From: JABGQS01 sp963674545
GTDB taxonomy: Bacteria; Bacillota; Clostridia; Christensenellales; SZUA-584
DNA length: 64,000 nucleotides
Reading direction: 5' to 3'
NCBI GenBank assembly: GCA_963674545.2
Contig: CAXXFB010000001.1
Coordinates: forward strand, 1,798,001-1,862,000
The position numbers and the translations under genes are program-made. The notes under the pieces were generated by a model that saw nothing but the letters and a program-made list of their open reading frames with translations, searched no databases and had not been told where the DNA came from. Below are positions 51,069-60,382 of this stretch, piece by piece; position 1 is the first letter of the stretch; each line of letters starts with the position of its first letter.

Positions 51069-51869
51069 TTACCGAATATCAGAAATAATCCTTTCCAAAT
51101 TACCATGAGCAATCTGTTGCTTTTGACGGTCGTCAAACTCTCCCATTACGACTTGGGACATCGCTGCATCGGGTGTGTTGTATGGATAATAACTCCCAAA
51201 TAAAAGCCGTTCGGCATCAATAGCTGCGAAAAAGTCTACCTCGTTAAACAAAACAACGTTGTGTATCTCAAGATACATATTCTTGTGTTTCTTAAAAATC
51301 GGGATATAGTGTCTATTATGGTATAAAAGTTTTACGTCGTTGCCTTCCACGATAACAGGTAAGTCGGGGTACTGAGTACATATTGCATCAATTGTATCCC
51401 AACTAGTCTCTGCATGCCATATCATCATCGGTATATGCCGATCGCTCAATATGTCAAGAATATCTTTCATACCCCAAGAACTCATTGAGTGCTTGTTCGT
51501 TCTTGGAAACACACGTGCAATCACGGCTTTATGCTCAACTAAGTTATCGATGTATGCTTTGACATCTTCTCCGGTAATCATGTGGTCTGTCGTTAATACC
51601 ATTGCGCCGTATAGGTTATCCCTTTGGGCGATCAGATCACACATCGTTTTATTGCCGGATTTTGCGTCATATAAAATGCATTCCGCAGCGGTGATGACCG
51701 CTTTATTAATACATTGCTTTTTAAATGTAGCATAGAGTTGATCAAAATCATCAAACCTCTCAAATGTGGTATAGTGTGACGGATCCCACCAACAGTTCAC
51801 ATCAAAAAAATCCATTTGTTTTTTGTTGTTTTCATACTTCTCGCATAGTTCTAATATCGTACTCATCAA
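51069..51869 (-). CDS. Amidohydrolase-related TIM-barrel protein (metal motif altered)
   Basis: 266 residues of amidohydrolase_2 type. The N-terminal HxH motif is missing (MDFFDVNCWWDPSH); later ligands MIWHAETSWDTID and FGSYYPYNTPDAA resemble the usual H and D strand ends. The next gene upstream encodes a relative with a normal HTH motif and overlaps it by four bases. The pair may form a hetero-oligomer or act on successive lactone/acid intermediates. Confidence 0.7.
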   Translation of the reverse strand: MMSTILELCEKYENNKKQMDFFDVNCWWDPSHYTTFERFDDFDQLYATFKKQCINKAVITAAECILYDAKSGNKTMCDLIAQRDNLYGAMVLTTDHMITGEDVKAYIDNLVEHKAVIARVFPRTNKHSMSSWGMKDILDILSDRHIPMMIWHAETSWDTIDAICTQYPDLPVIVEGNDVKLLYHNRHYIPIFKKHKNMYLEIHNVVLFNEVDFFAAIDAERLLFGSYYPYNTPDAAMSQVVMGEFDDRQKQQIAHGNLERIISDIR

Positions 51870-52678
51870 CTAACTCCTGTAGATACATCTAAATCAAATA
51901 GCTTAATGGCGTTTTGATAAAGTATCTTTTCTTTGTCCTCGATTGAAATCTCAGCGCCCATCACTACTCCCATCATAATACGCTGATCCATCATCCCATA
52001 GTCCGAGCCGTAGAGCAATCTATCAGCACCGATTCTCGATACCATGGTCTCAACGAATCGGTTAGCATAGATATCGCCCGCAACATCGCAATACACATTA
52101 GGATGTTTTTGCGCAAGCGTAATTGCTTCAAGTATCCCCTCATACCTGCCCCCTGAGTGCGCCAATATCAGTTTAACATTTGGAAACTCAGCTGTGTACT
52201 TATCAAATTTTGATGGTACTGAGAGCTTTTGAACAGGGTTGGTAAGAGAAGCTGTCCATGTGTGGCTTATAATGGGCAGCTTGTTCACTGACGCATACTC
52301 AAATACGGTCCGATACCTTTCATCGTCTCCTGATATCTTATGAAACGACGGATGAATCTTGATGCCTTTGAATATTTTACTATCATTATATTTATCTATC
52401 ATCTTAAGGCTATGCGTTTGGCCCCAAGGATTAAAGGAATAGTAGCTTAAAATTCGTCCTTTCGATATGTCAAAGGCTTCTAATGCAAATTTATAGCTTC
52501 TGTCAAAATCACCAAACAACAAGTCTATCGTCCCGCTACTAATCGAATACTGTATTTCCAAACTGTCCATGCGCCTTAATAAAGTATCCAGCGTGACATC
52601 ATAGTTGTAATACCCGCTCAGTGCGCCAAGATGTGTGTGACTGTCTATAATCAAACCCATTCCCTCCTCAAGTGGCAT
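51866..52678 (-). CDS. Amidohydrolase (metal-dependent hydrolase, lactonase-like)
   Basis: 270 residues (ATG at 52678; MGLIIDSHTHLG six codons later is preceded by AGGAGG but with only 2 bp spacing). Metal ligands IDSHTHLG, LPIISHTWTA (His), LILAHSGG (His) and YGSDYGMMD (Asp) fit amidohydrolase_2 enzymes, a family that includes sugar-lactone hydrolases (L-rhamnono- and L-fucono-lactonase). With an SDR dehydrogenase in the regulon, a lactone substrate is plausible. Confidence 0.78.
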   Translation of the reverse strand: MPLEEGMGLIIDSHTHLGALSGYYNYDVTLDTLLRRMDSLEIQYSISSGTIDLLFGDFDRSYKFALEAFDISKGRILSYYSFNPWGQTHSLKMIDKYNDSKIFKGIKIHPSFHKISGDDERYRTVFEYASVNKLPIISHTWTASLTNPVQKLSVPSKFDKYTAEFPNVKLILAHSGGRYEGILEAITLAQKHPNVYCDVAGDIYANRFVETMVSRIGADRLLYGSDYGMMDQRIMMGVVMGAEISIEDKEKILYQNAIKLFDLDVSTGVS

Positions 52679-52679
52679 T

Positions 52680-53648
52680 TTACTGCTTCATCAATAATTC
52701 TCTTAAATGCTCCTGTATCCACATTGTCCGCCCCTGCTCTCTGAGCGTCGCAAACTCTTTGCTGGCAACAAGCCGATCGCTGAGCTCGATAAACCATTTG
52801 ATACGCTTTACGCTCTCATCTAGTGCCTTTACACCGTCAACCCGTGATGGCCATATGTCGATATCATACCACTCGTCATAACCGATCCTTCGCAAAGTAT
52901 AGAAGAACTCCAGCGTTTCAAAGAAATTTACACTGCCAAGAAGCATATCATCATCCCACGACCGATAGTTATCGTTCAAGTGAATATCAAATAACCGACC
53001 AAACCGTGCAGCAAACTCGACAGCCTGCGCTGGGCTCTCTCCCGTTGCAAACGCATGGCCAAGGTCAACAACAACACCGAGGTTGGGCTTATTTATCTTC
53101 TCGCAAACAGCGACTGTTGTTCCAACAGTATTAAAATACTGATGAGTCCTTGGCTCTTCTTTTTTATATTCGATGGCCAGTTTTACATCGTTTCGATATT
53201 CGGCCAGCTCCGCCAGTGCGTCCATCATCCAGTCCCATTTGACCGTATAATCATCTTCAAACGGATAATCATAGCCGTCGTGTGCAAACCAAAGCAATAC
53301 GTCATACGCATTCAGTTCTGCCGCAAGATCCATTGATTCCTTAATATGCGCAATATATTTCTTCCGGATGCTTGCATCCCGGCTAGTTAAGGTTCCAAGC
53401 TTTTGTTCTGCTTGAAGATATGTATCCGGGCAGACGCAACCAACCATCATATTGTATTCTTTGATCTTCTTTTTGATCAATTCGAGTTCTTTGCCACTCG
53501 CTGTAATCATCCCGATACCGTTAATACCGTCAATCTTTGCAAATTCATCGATCATCTCAGGATAAGTCAACCCTTTTCTGTAACCTGTGGTGACAAATCT
53601 GTCTTCGCAAGGTGAAAAAGCTGCACCTGCTGCCTGAATTTTCAACAT
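52680..53648 (-). CDS. Sugar isomerase/epimerase (xylose isomerase-like TIM barrel)
   Basis: 322 residues of the AP-endonuclease-2 family. Metal and proton-transfer residues: IEYKKEEPRTH (Glu), VVDLGHAF (Asp/His), DIHLNDNYRSWDDD (His/Asp) and WYDIDIWPSR (Asp). Closest in style to L-rhamnose isomerase type II, D-tagatose 3-epimerase and related enzymes. Probably converts the imported aldose to the ketose used by the FGGY kinase. The first gene after the ABC permease. Confidence 0.8.
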   Translation of the reverse strand: MLKIQAAGAAFSPCEDRFVTTGYRKGLTYPEMIDEFAKIDGINGIGMITASGKELELIKKKIKEYNMMVGCVCPDTYLQAEQKLGTLTSRDASIRKKYIAHIKESMDLAAELNAYDVLLWFAHDGYDYPFEDDYTVKWDWMMDALAELAEYRNDVKLAIEYKKEEPRTHQYFNTVGTTVAVCEKINKPNLGVVVDLGHAFATGESPAQAVEFAARFGRLFDIHLNDNYRSWDDDMLLGSVNFFETLEFFYTLRRIGYDEWYDIDIWPSRVDGVKALDESVKRIKWFIELSDRLVASKEFATLREQGRTMWIQEHLRELLMKQ

Positions 53649-53696
53649 TTTATTGCCTCCTGCAATTCTTTATAATTGTCAACACCACTGCGTTGC

Positions 53697-54674
53697 TTAC
53701 TTATAACCGCCGCCCCGAATAACATCCAGATAAACCGCAACCAGGATTATTATACCTCTTACAATCGTTTGATAGTACGATTGGACGCCCAACAAATTCA
53801 TTCCGTTTTGTATTACTGTTAATATCAATACACCAAGAAATGTACCGGTGAGCTTTGCCTTTCCCCCTGTTAGACTCAACCCACCCAATATAACAGCTGC
53901 GATAACATTCATTAGTGTCGCCTCTCCGGCATTTGGTTGAAAAGCGCCAAGCTGTGAGAGCAGTAAAAACCCTGCAAGACCGGCGGCAGCTCCACTGATC
54001 ATAAACCCACCGAAGCGTATCATTTTAACGTTGATACCCGATAAGTATGCTGCTTGAGGATTCCCACCAACTGCAAATAATTTTCTTCCAAACGGGGTGT
54101 GCTTAAGCATTACATATATAAGCAAAAATACTATAAGCATTATTATAATTGAAACCGGTACGCCAGCTAAAGTCTCTCTTCCAAGCACCTTAAAAATTGG
54201 TATGTTTACCGATAAAGTTTTCCCATTTGTCAACATGTAACAAAAGCCTCTCATTACCATTCCTGTTGACAGAGTCGCAATAATGGGGTTAATACGCAGT
54301 ATAGCGACGGTGACACCATTAACGACTCCTAGCATTGTGCCACCGACTAAAGCAAAGACAATGACTACACCAAACGGAACGCCCATATTGGCAAATAAAA
54401 CGCAAACCACACCTATTAATGCGTTAATGGAATATTGGCTTACATCCATACATCCTAAGATCATTGGAACGGTTAACCCTGCAGCCATTATTCCCATAAT
54501 TGCCATGCTATGCCCTATATTTGTTAAGTTCTTTCCGGTTAAAAAGTATTGCGAAAAAACTGCAAACACGGCACATATTACGAGAAAAGCAAGAAACAAA
54601 CTGATTTGTGTTCCCCATTCTCTGTTGAACTTCTTATACGTTTTCTTAAATTTACTAACAGATACTTTTTCCAT
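53697..54674 (-). CDS. ABC sugar transporter permease (RbsC family)
   Basis: 325 residues, about ten membrane helices. Family marks: MAIMGIMAAGLTVPMILGCMDVS, GVVNGVTVAILRINPIIATLSTGMVMRG and AVILGGLSLTGGKAKLTGTFLGVLIL. It forms the channel of a CUT2 importer with the neighbouring ATPase and binding protein. The gap to the ATPase gene is 3 bp. Confidence 0.9.
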   Translation of the reverse strand: MEKVSVSKFKKTYKKFNREWGTQISLFLAFLVICAVFAVFSQYFLTGKNLTNIGHSMAIMGIMAAGLTVPMILGCMDVSQYSINALIGVVCVLFANMGVPFGVVIVFALVGGTMLGVVNGVTVAILRINPIIATLSTGMVMRGFCYMLTNGKTLSVNIPIFKVLGRETLAGVPVSIIIMLIVFLLIYVMLKHTPFGRKLFAVGGNPQAAYLSGINVKMIRFGGFMISGAAAGLAGFLLLSQLGAFQPNAGEATLMNVIAAVILGGLSLTGGKAKLTGTFLGVLILTVIQNGMNLLGVQSYYQTIVRGIIILVAVYLDVIRGGGYK

Positions 54675-54677
54675 TTT

Positions 54678-56195
54678 CTATTCCCCCAAAGCAGCAAGTA
54701 ATAATTCTTCTTGTGAAAATGCGCTTTTATCAAATTCACTAGTGATTTTACCTTCATGTACGGTGAGTATCCTATCTGAGATTGCCATAACTTCGGGCAG
54801 CTCAGAAGAAATCATAACAATTCCAAGTCCCGCCTCACACAACTCTTCCATGAGTTTGTAAACTTCGACCTTTGCGCCGACATCAATACCTCGTGTAGGC
54901 TCGTTCATTAAGAGTACCTTTGGATTTGTCAGCAGCCATTTTGCTATAACAACTTTCTGCTGATTACCACCGGATAAGCCTTCAATTACAGTGTCTAAGT
55001 CCGGTGTTTTGATTCCTACTTTGTCTACCCAGCTCTGAGCTATCGTTTTTTCTTTATTGTGATCAATAAAAGCCTTAAAACGTCTAAAAGAACTCAGGTT
55101 GGATATAGTAATATTCTCTTTAACAGAATGGATAAGCATCAAGCCTTCATTCTTTCGTTCCGCAGGGATATATCCTATACCTGCTATAATTGCATCATGT
55201 GGTGAGTGTATTTCGACTTCTTTGCCGTCAATCTTGATTTGCCCATTTGCTTTTGTTTTACCGAATATACCTTCAAAAATCGCAGTTCTTCCCGCACCCA
55301 TTAGCCCAAACATTCCGACAATCTCTCCTGCTTTTACTTTAAAAGAAAAATCAATTGAACGCCCTACGCTCAACTCTTCAACTTCTAAGACAGTATCACC
55401 AAATTTTCGGTTTGCCATTGGATACATATCCTTGATCTCTCTCCCCACCATCATACTGACAATCTCCGCCTTTGATGTTTCACTTGTTATTACCATTCCA
55501 GCATTTTGTCCATCTCTCATCACCATAACCCTTTGTGAAATCTGAAAAACTTCATCAAGTCTATGAGAAATATATATTATTGACTTCCCTTGTGCAGAAA
55601 GTTGTTTGATAATGTTAAATAGGATTTTAATTTCTTCATCGTTCAACGTTGCCGTTGGTTCATCCATTACAAGCACTTCTATATCCTTTGAAATAGCCTT
55701 TGCAATTTCAACCAGCTGCTTTTCAGCAATTGATAAATACTTTGTTTCTGTAAAAGGATCCTTATCCAATCCAACTTGATCTAAATAGACCTTTGCATCT
55801 TGTTTTAGCTGCTTATAGTCAATTAGTTTTAATCCTTTTTTTTTGGGTAGATTTCCAGCAAATATGTTTTCTGCAATGCTTAGGTCATTATAATAATTCA
55901 ATTCTTGATACATAATGGAAATCCCCATATTCATTGCCTGCCTTGGAGTATATCCTGAAATATTCTTTTCGTTCAGTATGATTTCTCCGCTATCAAAAGG
56001 TATAACTCCTGCTAAAATTCTCATTAAAGTTGATTTGCCTGCGCCATTTTCGCCAACCAAGGCAAGTACTTCGCCTTTTTTTAAGTTTAGATTTACTTTA
56101 TCCAACGCCAAAACGCCGGGGAAATTTTTGGTCATATTGTTCATTTGAAGAACATATTTGTTCACCTTATTCACCGTCCTTACTAAATTAAGCAA
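54678..56195 (-). CDS. ABC sugar transporter ATPase (RbsA family, duplicated)
   Basis: 505 residues with two ABC domains: Walker A GENGAGKST and signature LSIAEKQLVEIAKAI with DEPTATL in the first; in the second, GLMGAGRT replaces Walker A (usual for RbsA) with signature LSGGNQQKVVIAKWL and NEPTRGIDVG. The start is uncertain: MNNMTKNFPGVLAL 17 codons inside also looks like the usual RbsA N-terminus. Energises uptake via the RbsC-like permease. Confidence 0.92.
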   Translation of the reverse strand: MLNLVRTVNKVNKYVLQMNNMTKNFPGVLALDKVNLNLKKGEVLALVGENGAGKSTLMRILAGVIPFDSGEIILNEKNISGYTPRQAMNMGISIMYQELNYYNDLSIAENIFAGNLPKKKGLKLIDYKQLKQDAKVYLDQVGLDKDPFTETKYLSIAEKQLVEIAKAISKDIEVLVMDEPTATLNDEEIKILFNIIKQLSAQGKSIIYISHRLDEVFQISQRVMVMRDGQNAGMVITSETSKAEIVSMMVGREIKDMYPMANRKFGDTVLEVEELSVGRSIDFSFKVKAGEIVGMFGLMGAGRTAIFEGIFGKTKANGQIKIDGKEVEIHSPHDAIIAGIGYIPAERKNEGLMLIHSVKENITISNLSSFRRFKAFIDHNKEKTIAQSWVDKVGIKTPDLDTVIEGLSGGNQQKVVIAKWLLTNPKVLLMNEPTRGIDVGAKVEVYKLMEELCEAGLGIVMISSELPEVMAISDRILTVHEGKITSEFDKSAFSQEELLLAALGE

Positions 56196-56255
56196 GTATG
56201 CTTGTATACGTGTGATGGATTAAAATATTTATTTCTCTTTTAATAAGTAGGGAAA

Positions 56256-56284
56256 GAGTACTACCCTCACTGAGGATAGTACTC
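56256..56284 (-). terminator. Strong hairpin over the binding-protein stop codon
   Basis: GAGTACTA-C-CCTCA / TGAGG-A-TAGTACTC, 13 paired bases with small internal mismatches, followed on the minus strand by TTTCCC. Probably a partial terminator or 3' stabiliser that lets the binding protein be made in excess over the rest of the operon. Confidence 0.65.
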
Positions 56285-57334
56285 ATCGATATTATCTTTT
56301 GTAATGACAAAATGGTTCATAAAAACTTCCATAGGAACATCTTTTCCCTCCAAAATGTCTATTGCCATAGGAATTACCTGTTCGCCATACTTTTCAGGTG
56401 CGAACGAGGTCGAAGCTAACCAAACGTCGCCTCCGCCGGCTCTGATATGATCCTGGAACGGTGTGTCGCCACCGGTTGTTCCTATGAAACAGTCTGCTTC
56501 TCTTCCGGCAAGCTCAATGCCCGCAAATAGCCCAGCGCCGCTCTCATCGTTGTTTGCAAGAAAAATAACATGATGTAAATCCGGATGCGCTGTTAGGAAA
56601 TCTGTTGCATACGCTTTCAGTGTAGCAGCCTGGTCGCTTGCACCAGCATCCACTTCAAATATCATATCGTCATCAGGTAATGTTATTCCTTCTGCTGCTT
56701 TAAGTGCGTCTTCAGCGCCGACAACTCGATCTTTAACAATGTCACCACCACCCTGGTACCAGCAGCCTACGATTGCATCAATCTGTCCGTCCCATCTATC
56801 AGCAACTTGCGTCGCAAGATATTCACCTAAGACCTGCCCAGCTATATAAGAATTTGCGCCAAAATAGTAAGTACCTTCATATATAGTATCCATAGAAATT
56901 AACGGAATACCAGCCTCATTGCACATATCAAGCATAGTTGCACCTATTTCTGGCACCCAGTTGAAATCTATCATCAAATCTGCTCCCTGGATGATAAACT
57001 GCTCAGTATTTGCAATCATTGTCTGGCCATCCATATTCGCTTCAGCATACAGCAACTCAACTCCATACTCATCTGCCGCTGCTGCTATACTATCGTGCAC
57101 TTTTTTACAAAATTCATTAGAGTCATTAAAGTTATTAAACCCAATTACCCAAGTTTTCGATGCCTGATCATCTGTTGCGGTATTATCCGTTGTTGTGTCC
57201 GCCACCTCAGACGATGTCTGTGTGTCAGTCGTCATCGTTGTTTCAGCAGGTTGTTCGGATGTGTCAGTATTCGTACAACCAATAACAGAAAACACCAATA
57301 ACATTACTAAGGCTATACAGAGCAATTTTTTCAT
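56267..57334 (-). CDS. ABC sugar-binding lipoprotein (RbsB/periplasmic-binding family 1/4)
   Basis: 355 residues: signal with lipobox SVIGC (Cys20), Thr/Asp/Ser linker (21-60), then the type I binding fold: VIGFNNFNDSNEFCKKVHDSI, FIIQGADLMIDFNWVPEIGATM, GIPLISMDTIYEGTYYFGANSYIAG, LANNDESGAGLFAGIEL. Membrane-anchored receptor of the importer. The first gene of the long left-hand transcript, with GGAGG before the ATG. Confidence 0.9.
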   Translation of the reverse strand: MKKLLCIALVMLLVFSVIGCTNTDTSEQPAETTMTTDTQTSSEVADTTTDNTATDDQASKTWVIGFNNFNDSNEFCKKVHDSIAAAADEYGVELLYAEANMDGQTMIANTEQFIIQGADLMIDFNWVPEIGATMLDMCNEAGIPLISMDTIYEGTYYFGANSYIAGQVLGEYLATQVADRWDGQIDAIVGCWYQGGGDIVKDRVVGAEDALKAAEGITLPDDDMIFEVDAGASDQAATLKAYATDFLTAHPDLHHVIFLANNDESGAGLFAGIELAGREADCFIGTTGGDTPFQDHIRAGGGDVWLASTSFAPEKYGEQVIPMAIDILEGKDVPMEVFMNHFVITKDNIDEYYPQ

Positions 57335-57397
57335 TATTAATATTACCTCCTAATTTTAAATGTTGATCCATCACACATATATCAAACATTTGCCTTT

Positions 57398-57426
57398 ATT
57401 TTATCTTTAATTTTATGTGATGTCAA
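57398..57426 (-). promoter_or_regulatory. Promoter of the transporter/catabolic operon
   Basis: -35 TTGACA (57421-57426), 17-bp spacer, -10 TAAAAT (57398-57403), minus strand. The block TTAAAGATAAAATAAA is nearly the same as at the second promoter of the regulon (61833-61861), so it likely contains the shared regulator site. Confidence 0.75.
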
Positions 57427-57468
57427 GTTAATTTTTAATTTATTATCTATTTATTTTTGATTTCTTTT

Positions 57469-57504
57469 ATTAAAAAAACCTTATCTAATAAATAGAAAAG
57501 GTTT
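57469..57504 (-). terminator. Terminator after the DeoR gene
   Basis: Minus strand AAACCTT / AAGGTTT with TTTTTTTAAT after it. It separates the DeoR transcript from the transporter promoter. Confidence 0.75.
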
Positions 57505-57538
57505 CAGTTAAAAGAATCTGATGTTTAAAATGAAAGTT

Positions 57539-58300
57539 TTATACTATAACTACTTCTACTCCCATCGCACGAATCTTATCGCACTCTCGTTTATCAGCAT
57601 CCTTATCTGTGATTAGTACATCAATTTGATCAACAGAAGCAAACTTAACAAAGCTTGTCCGCCCGATCTTCTTACCCTCGGCAAGTAAATATTTTTTATT
57701 TGAGTACTTAACCATAGCAATATTTAAAGCCTTTTCAAAAGGTTCGTCTATCGTAAGACCTCCTTCAGCACTAACTCCATTACATGTAAAAAATGTTTTA
57801 TCAATATTGTATTGATTAAATTGAGTTACTGACGCATCACCAAAAGTCGAAATAAAATCCGGATTATAATGCCCACCGAGTATAATTGCATTTGCACCTA
57901 AATTGACCATAATATCATGTGCAATTTCTATTGAATTAGTCAAAACATTAATATTCTTCTCTTTTAGCATTCGAACCATTGTTAAAACAGTACTACCCGT
58001 ATAAAAGAATACAGAGCTACCTTCTTCAATATAACTCAAAGTATGCTTAGCTATTTTCTTTTTATTCTCATAATTTTGAATTTCACGTTTTTTAAATAAG
58101 TCTGTGTTCCTCATTTCTACATAACCGAAGTGCCTTTCGATTAATCCCTCGGATTCCAAGTACATCAAATCCTTACCTATAGTAACAATAGACACTTGAA
58201 AATTATCCTTAAGATCCGAAATCTCAACCCTTCTTTGTCCTTCAATTATTTCAAGAATTTTTTTGCGTCTATCACTTGTAGAACTAACCTCGGTTGTCAT
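57539..58300 (-). CDS. DeoR-family repressor
   Basis: 253 residues from the ATG at 58300 with GAGGTGAG at 8 bp; an upstream in-frame ATG at 58375 lacks a ribosome site. HTH_DeoR: RRKKILEIIEGQRRVEISDLKDNFQVSIVTIGKDLMYLESEGLIERHFG. Sugar-phosphate sensor domain: GSSVFFYTGSTVLTM, NVLTNSIEIAHDI, GGHYNPDFISTFGD, LLAEGKKIG. Probably controls both promoters of the regulon (57.4 and 61.8 kb) in response to a phosphorylated intermediate made by the FGGY kinase. Confidence 0.88.
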   Translation of the reverse strand: MTTEVSSTSDRRKKILEIIEGQRRVEISDLKDNFQVSIVTIGKDLMYLESEGLIERHFGYVEMRNTDLFKKREIQNYENKKKIAKHTLSYIEEGSSVFFYTGSTVLTMVRMLKEKNINVLTNSIEIAHDIMVNLGANAIILGGHYNPDFISTFGDASVTQFNQYNIDKTFFTCNGVSAEGGLTIDEPFEKALNIAMVKYSNKKYLLAEGKKIGRTSFVKFASVDQIDVLITDKDADKRECDKIRAMGVEVVIV

Positions 58301-58338
58301 ATTTTTTCTCACCTCAGCGAAATTATTACTTTTGCAAC

Positions 58339-59460
58339 TTATTCTATATACTTTCTTTTTAACTCCAAATACCATTCAAAGTTTTTCAGGGATATATCTG
58401 GAGGTATAGAATGGTCAATCATCGGGATGTATCTTCCTTTATCAATGATGCTCCCTATTTTATATTTTACCTCTTCTTCAGCTGCTTTACCACCTTTTGC
58501 TATCTCTCTTTTGTCAATGCCTCCCATGAAACCTACCATCGGGTATTCCTTTCTCAATCTAACTACATCCATGCCTGCCGCGGCCTCGCACGGAGAAATC
58601 GAGTCTATCCCCGCATCTATAAACATTGGGAGAAGCTGATCAAAATTCCCATCTGTATCCATCATGATATGCTTTACACCGTTTGACTTTAAAAAATCTA
58701 TAAATTTTACATATGGTACAAAAAACATATCTTTAAAAATCTTAGGTGACAATAGCGGGCCCGATTTAAAACACATATCCTCATGTAGTATATAATAATC
58801 TAAATTAATGTCAGTTACAACCTTTTTAAATGCAACTAAAGCATATTCTAAAAGCATTTCAATAGCTTCCTGAACTAAATTAGGGTTGTCATAGAACATA
58901 TATGAAAGACCTTCTGTTCCCATAAAGTCTCTTAGCATAGAATAGAATCCAAACGTTCCAACCATCGGGTCAAGCAATGAAACCGGGCGCTGAGAAGCGT
59001 TTGCTTTTTTCACTATATTTCCCCAGTCTTTTGGGTAGCGCATATGTACAGTGTCTTCAGTATAACCTTTTCTATATTCAGCGAAATCCTCGTCTGTATT
59101 TACTGCAAAATCCATGTAGTGATCCATACTCATGTTTACGCCGTGTGACTCGCCCGCTTTTAAAGCTTTACGGGTTCTCCCAAACTCATCAATAAAAATC
59201 TTGTATCTGTCATCCTCTTCAAGTATTATATTCTCTCTTTTAGGATAAGGGGGAAGCAGATCTACATCTACAACATCTACACCATCCAGACCAAAATACT
59301 CATTCCCTCCAACAAACATCTGCTCCGGTTTTGCCGATTCGCTGAGCCCTTCTTTGAACCATCTTGCTATCGTCTGCGGCCATGGTATTATCTCCATATT
59401 AGGCACTCTGTCGACTTTTTCGCCAGCCATATATTTAATAAATCTTTCTCTTTGATTCAT
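58339..59460 (-). CDS. Uroporphyrinogen-decarboxylase-like protein 3 (MtaA-like group)
   Basis: 373 residues. N-terminus MNQRERFIKYMAGEKVDRVPNMEIIPWP is the classical URO-D/MtaA opening; later come LHEDMCFKSGPLLSPKIFKDMFFVPYVKFIDFLKSNGVKHIMMDTDGNFDQLLPMFIDAGIDSISPCEAAAGMDV and VGFMGGIDKREIAKG. This is the form often seen in Firmicutes sugar clusters. HemE arginines for tetrapyrrole binding are not evident, so porphyrin decarboxylation is unlikely. It sits between SDR and DeoR in the right-hand operon. Confidence 0.82.
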   Translation of the reverse strand: MNQRERFIKYMAGEKVDRVPNMEIIPWPQTIARWFKEGLSESAKPEQMFVGGNEYFGLDGVDVVDVDLLPPYPKRENIILEEDDRYKIFIDEFGRTRKALKAGESHGVNMSMDHYMDFAVNTDEDFAEYRKGYTEDTVHMRYPKDWGNIVKKANASQRPVSLLDPMVGTFGFYSMLRDFMGTEGLSYMFYDNPNLVQEAIEMLLEYALVAFKKVVTDINLDYYILHEDMCFKSGPLLSPKIFKDMFFVPYVKFIDFLKSNGVKHIMMDTDGNFDQLLPMFIDAGIDSISPCEAAAGMDVVRLRKEYPMVGFMGGIDKREIAKGGKAAEEEVKYKIGSIIDKGRYIPMIDHSIPPDISLKNFEWYLELKRKYIE

Positions 59461-59528
59461 ATAACTACCTCCAAAAATATTAATAAAATATATCTGTTTT
59501 CTTTATTAATTAAAGATATTATTAAATT

Positions 59529-60296
59529 TTACTTGTAAAATGTCCTTCCTCCATCTACCAAAAGATTGTGACCACATATATAGGAAGATTTATCGGAAGC
59601 AAAAAACACAACAGCGTTCGCAATGTCCTCAGGCTTGCCTACTCTACCTACCGGCAGGCTTTTGCCGTACTCAGCCACCTCTTTATCAGTTGGGTATCTC
59701 TCTCTGAACATATCAGTATCAATTACCGCTGGCGATATGATATTAGTACTAATACCTATACCCGCATATTCTTTTACAAGCTGTTTTGCCAGCCCTTCTA
59801 CGCCTGCTTTAGCAGCTGGATATGCCACCGACGCACCGCCGCCATTAATAGTCGCATTTGTGCTTATAAATATAATCTTACCATACTTTTTCTCTATCAT
59901 TGAGCCTATTGCATATCTTGCGCTGAAATATGCACCATCCAACATAATATCCATCATCCTGCGCCATGTCGAATATTTCATCTCCTCAAACTTAGCTGGA
60001 ATGAGTATCGCAGCGTTGCATACAAGTATATCTATCTTGCTGAATTTCTCCAACACCGTGTCCATAAACGCTTTTACTTCTTGTTCTTTTGATACGTCAG
60101 ATTTATATTTAAACACATTTATTCCTGTTTCACTTAACTCTTTTTCAAGCTTTTCTGCAATTTCTTCAGAATTTATATAGCTAAACGCTACGTCCGCGCC
60201 TGCTAGAGCAAGCTGCCTGCAGCATTCAGCTCCAATACCTCTAGAACCTCCCACTACTACCGCTACCTTACCCGTTAAATCAATTTCCCAAGCCAT
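59529..60296 (-). CDS. Short-chain dehydrogenase/reductase
   Basis: 255 residues from the ATG at 60296 with GGAGGG at 6 bp. NAD(P) loop VVVGGSRGIGAECC, CNAAIL (NNAG-type), catalytic Ser in FISTNATINGGGAS and YPAAK (Tyr/Lys), C-terminal NLLVDGGRTF. Classical SDR close to FabG and sugar dehydrogenases. In this regulon an L-rhamnose/L-fucose 1-dehydrogenase or a lactaldehyde-type reductase role would fit. Cofactor preference not clear. Confidence 0.85.
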   Translation of the reverse strand: MAWEIDLTGKVAVVVGGSRGIGAECCRQLALAGADVAFSYINSEEIAEKLEKELSETGINVFKYKSDVSKEQEVKAFMDTVLEKFSKIDILVCNAAILIPAKFEEMKYSTWRRMMDIMLDGAYFSARYAIGSMIEKKYGKIIFISTNATINGGGASVAYPAAKAGVEGLAKQLVKEYAGIGISTNIISPAVIDTDMFRERYPTDKEVAEYGKSLPVGRVGKPEDIANAVVFFASDKSSYICGHNLLVDGGRTFYK

Positions 60297-60382
60297 AAAT
60301 TTCCCTCCAGTCATCCTTTTCAGGATTGAAGCGGGGAAGACATATTCAGAATACATCGTTCCCCTTAGTTATAATTAAACAA

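Noticed and set aside
56240..56256. AATAAGTAGGGAA resembling the IS21 end at 35.7 and 44.1 kb
   Set aside because: Only a short AT-rich match with no second terminal repeat and no istA sequence; probably chance.
44268..59460. Heme biosynthesis role for the URO-D-like genes
   Set aside because: No other hem genes are present, the tetrapyrrole-binding arginines are not evident, and the genes sit in a sugar regulon in three divergent copies.
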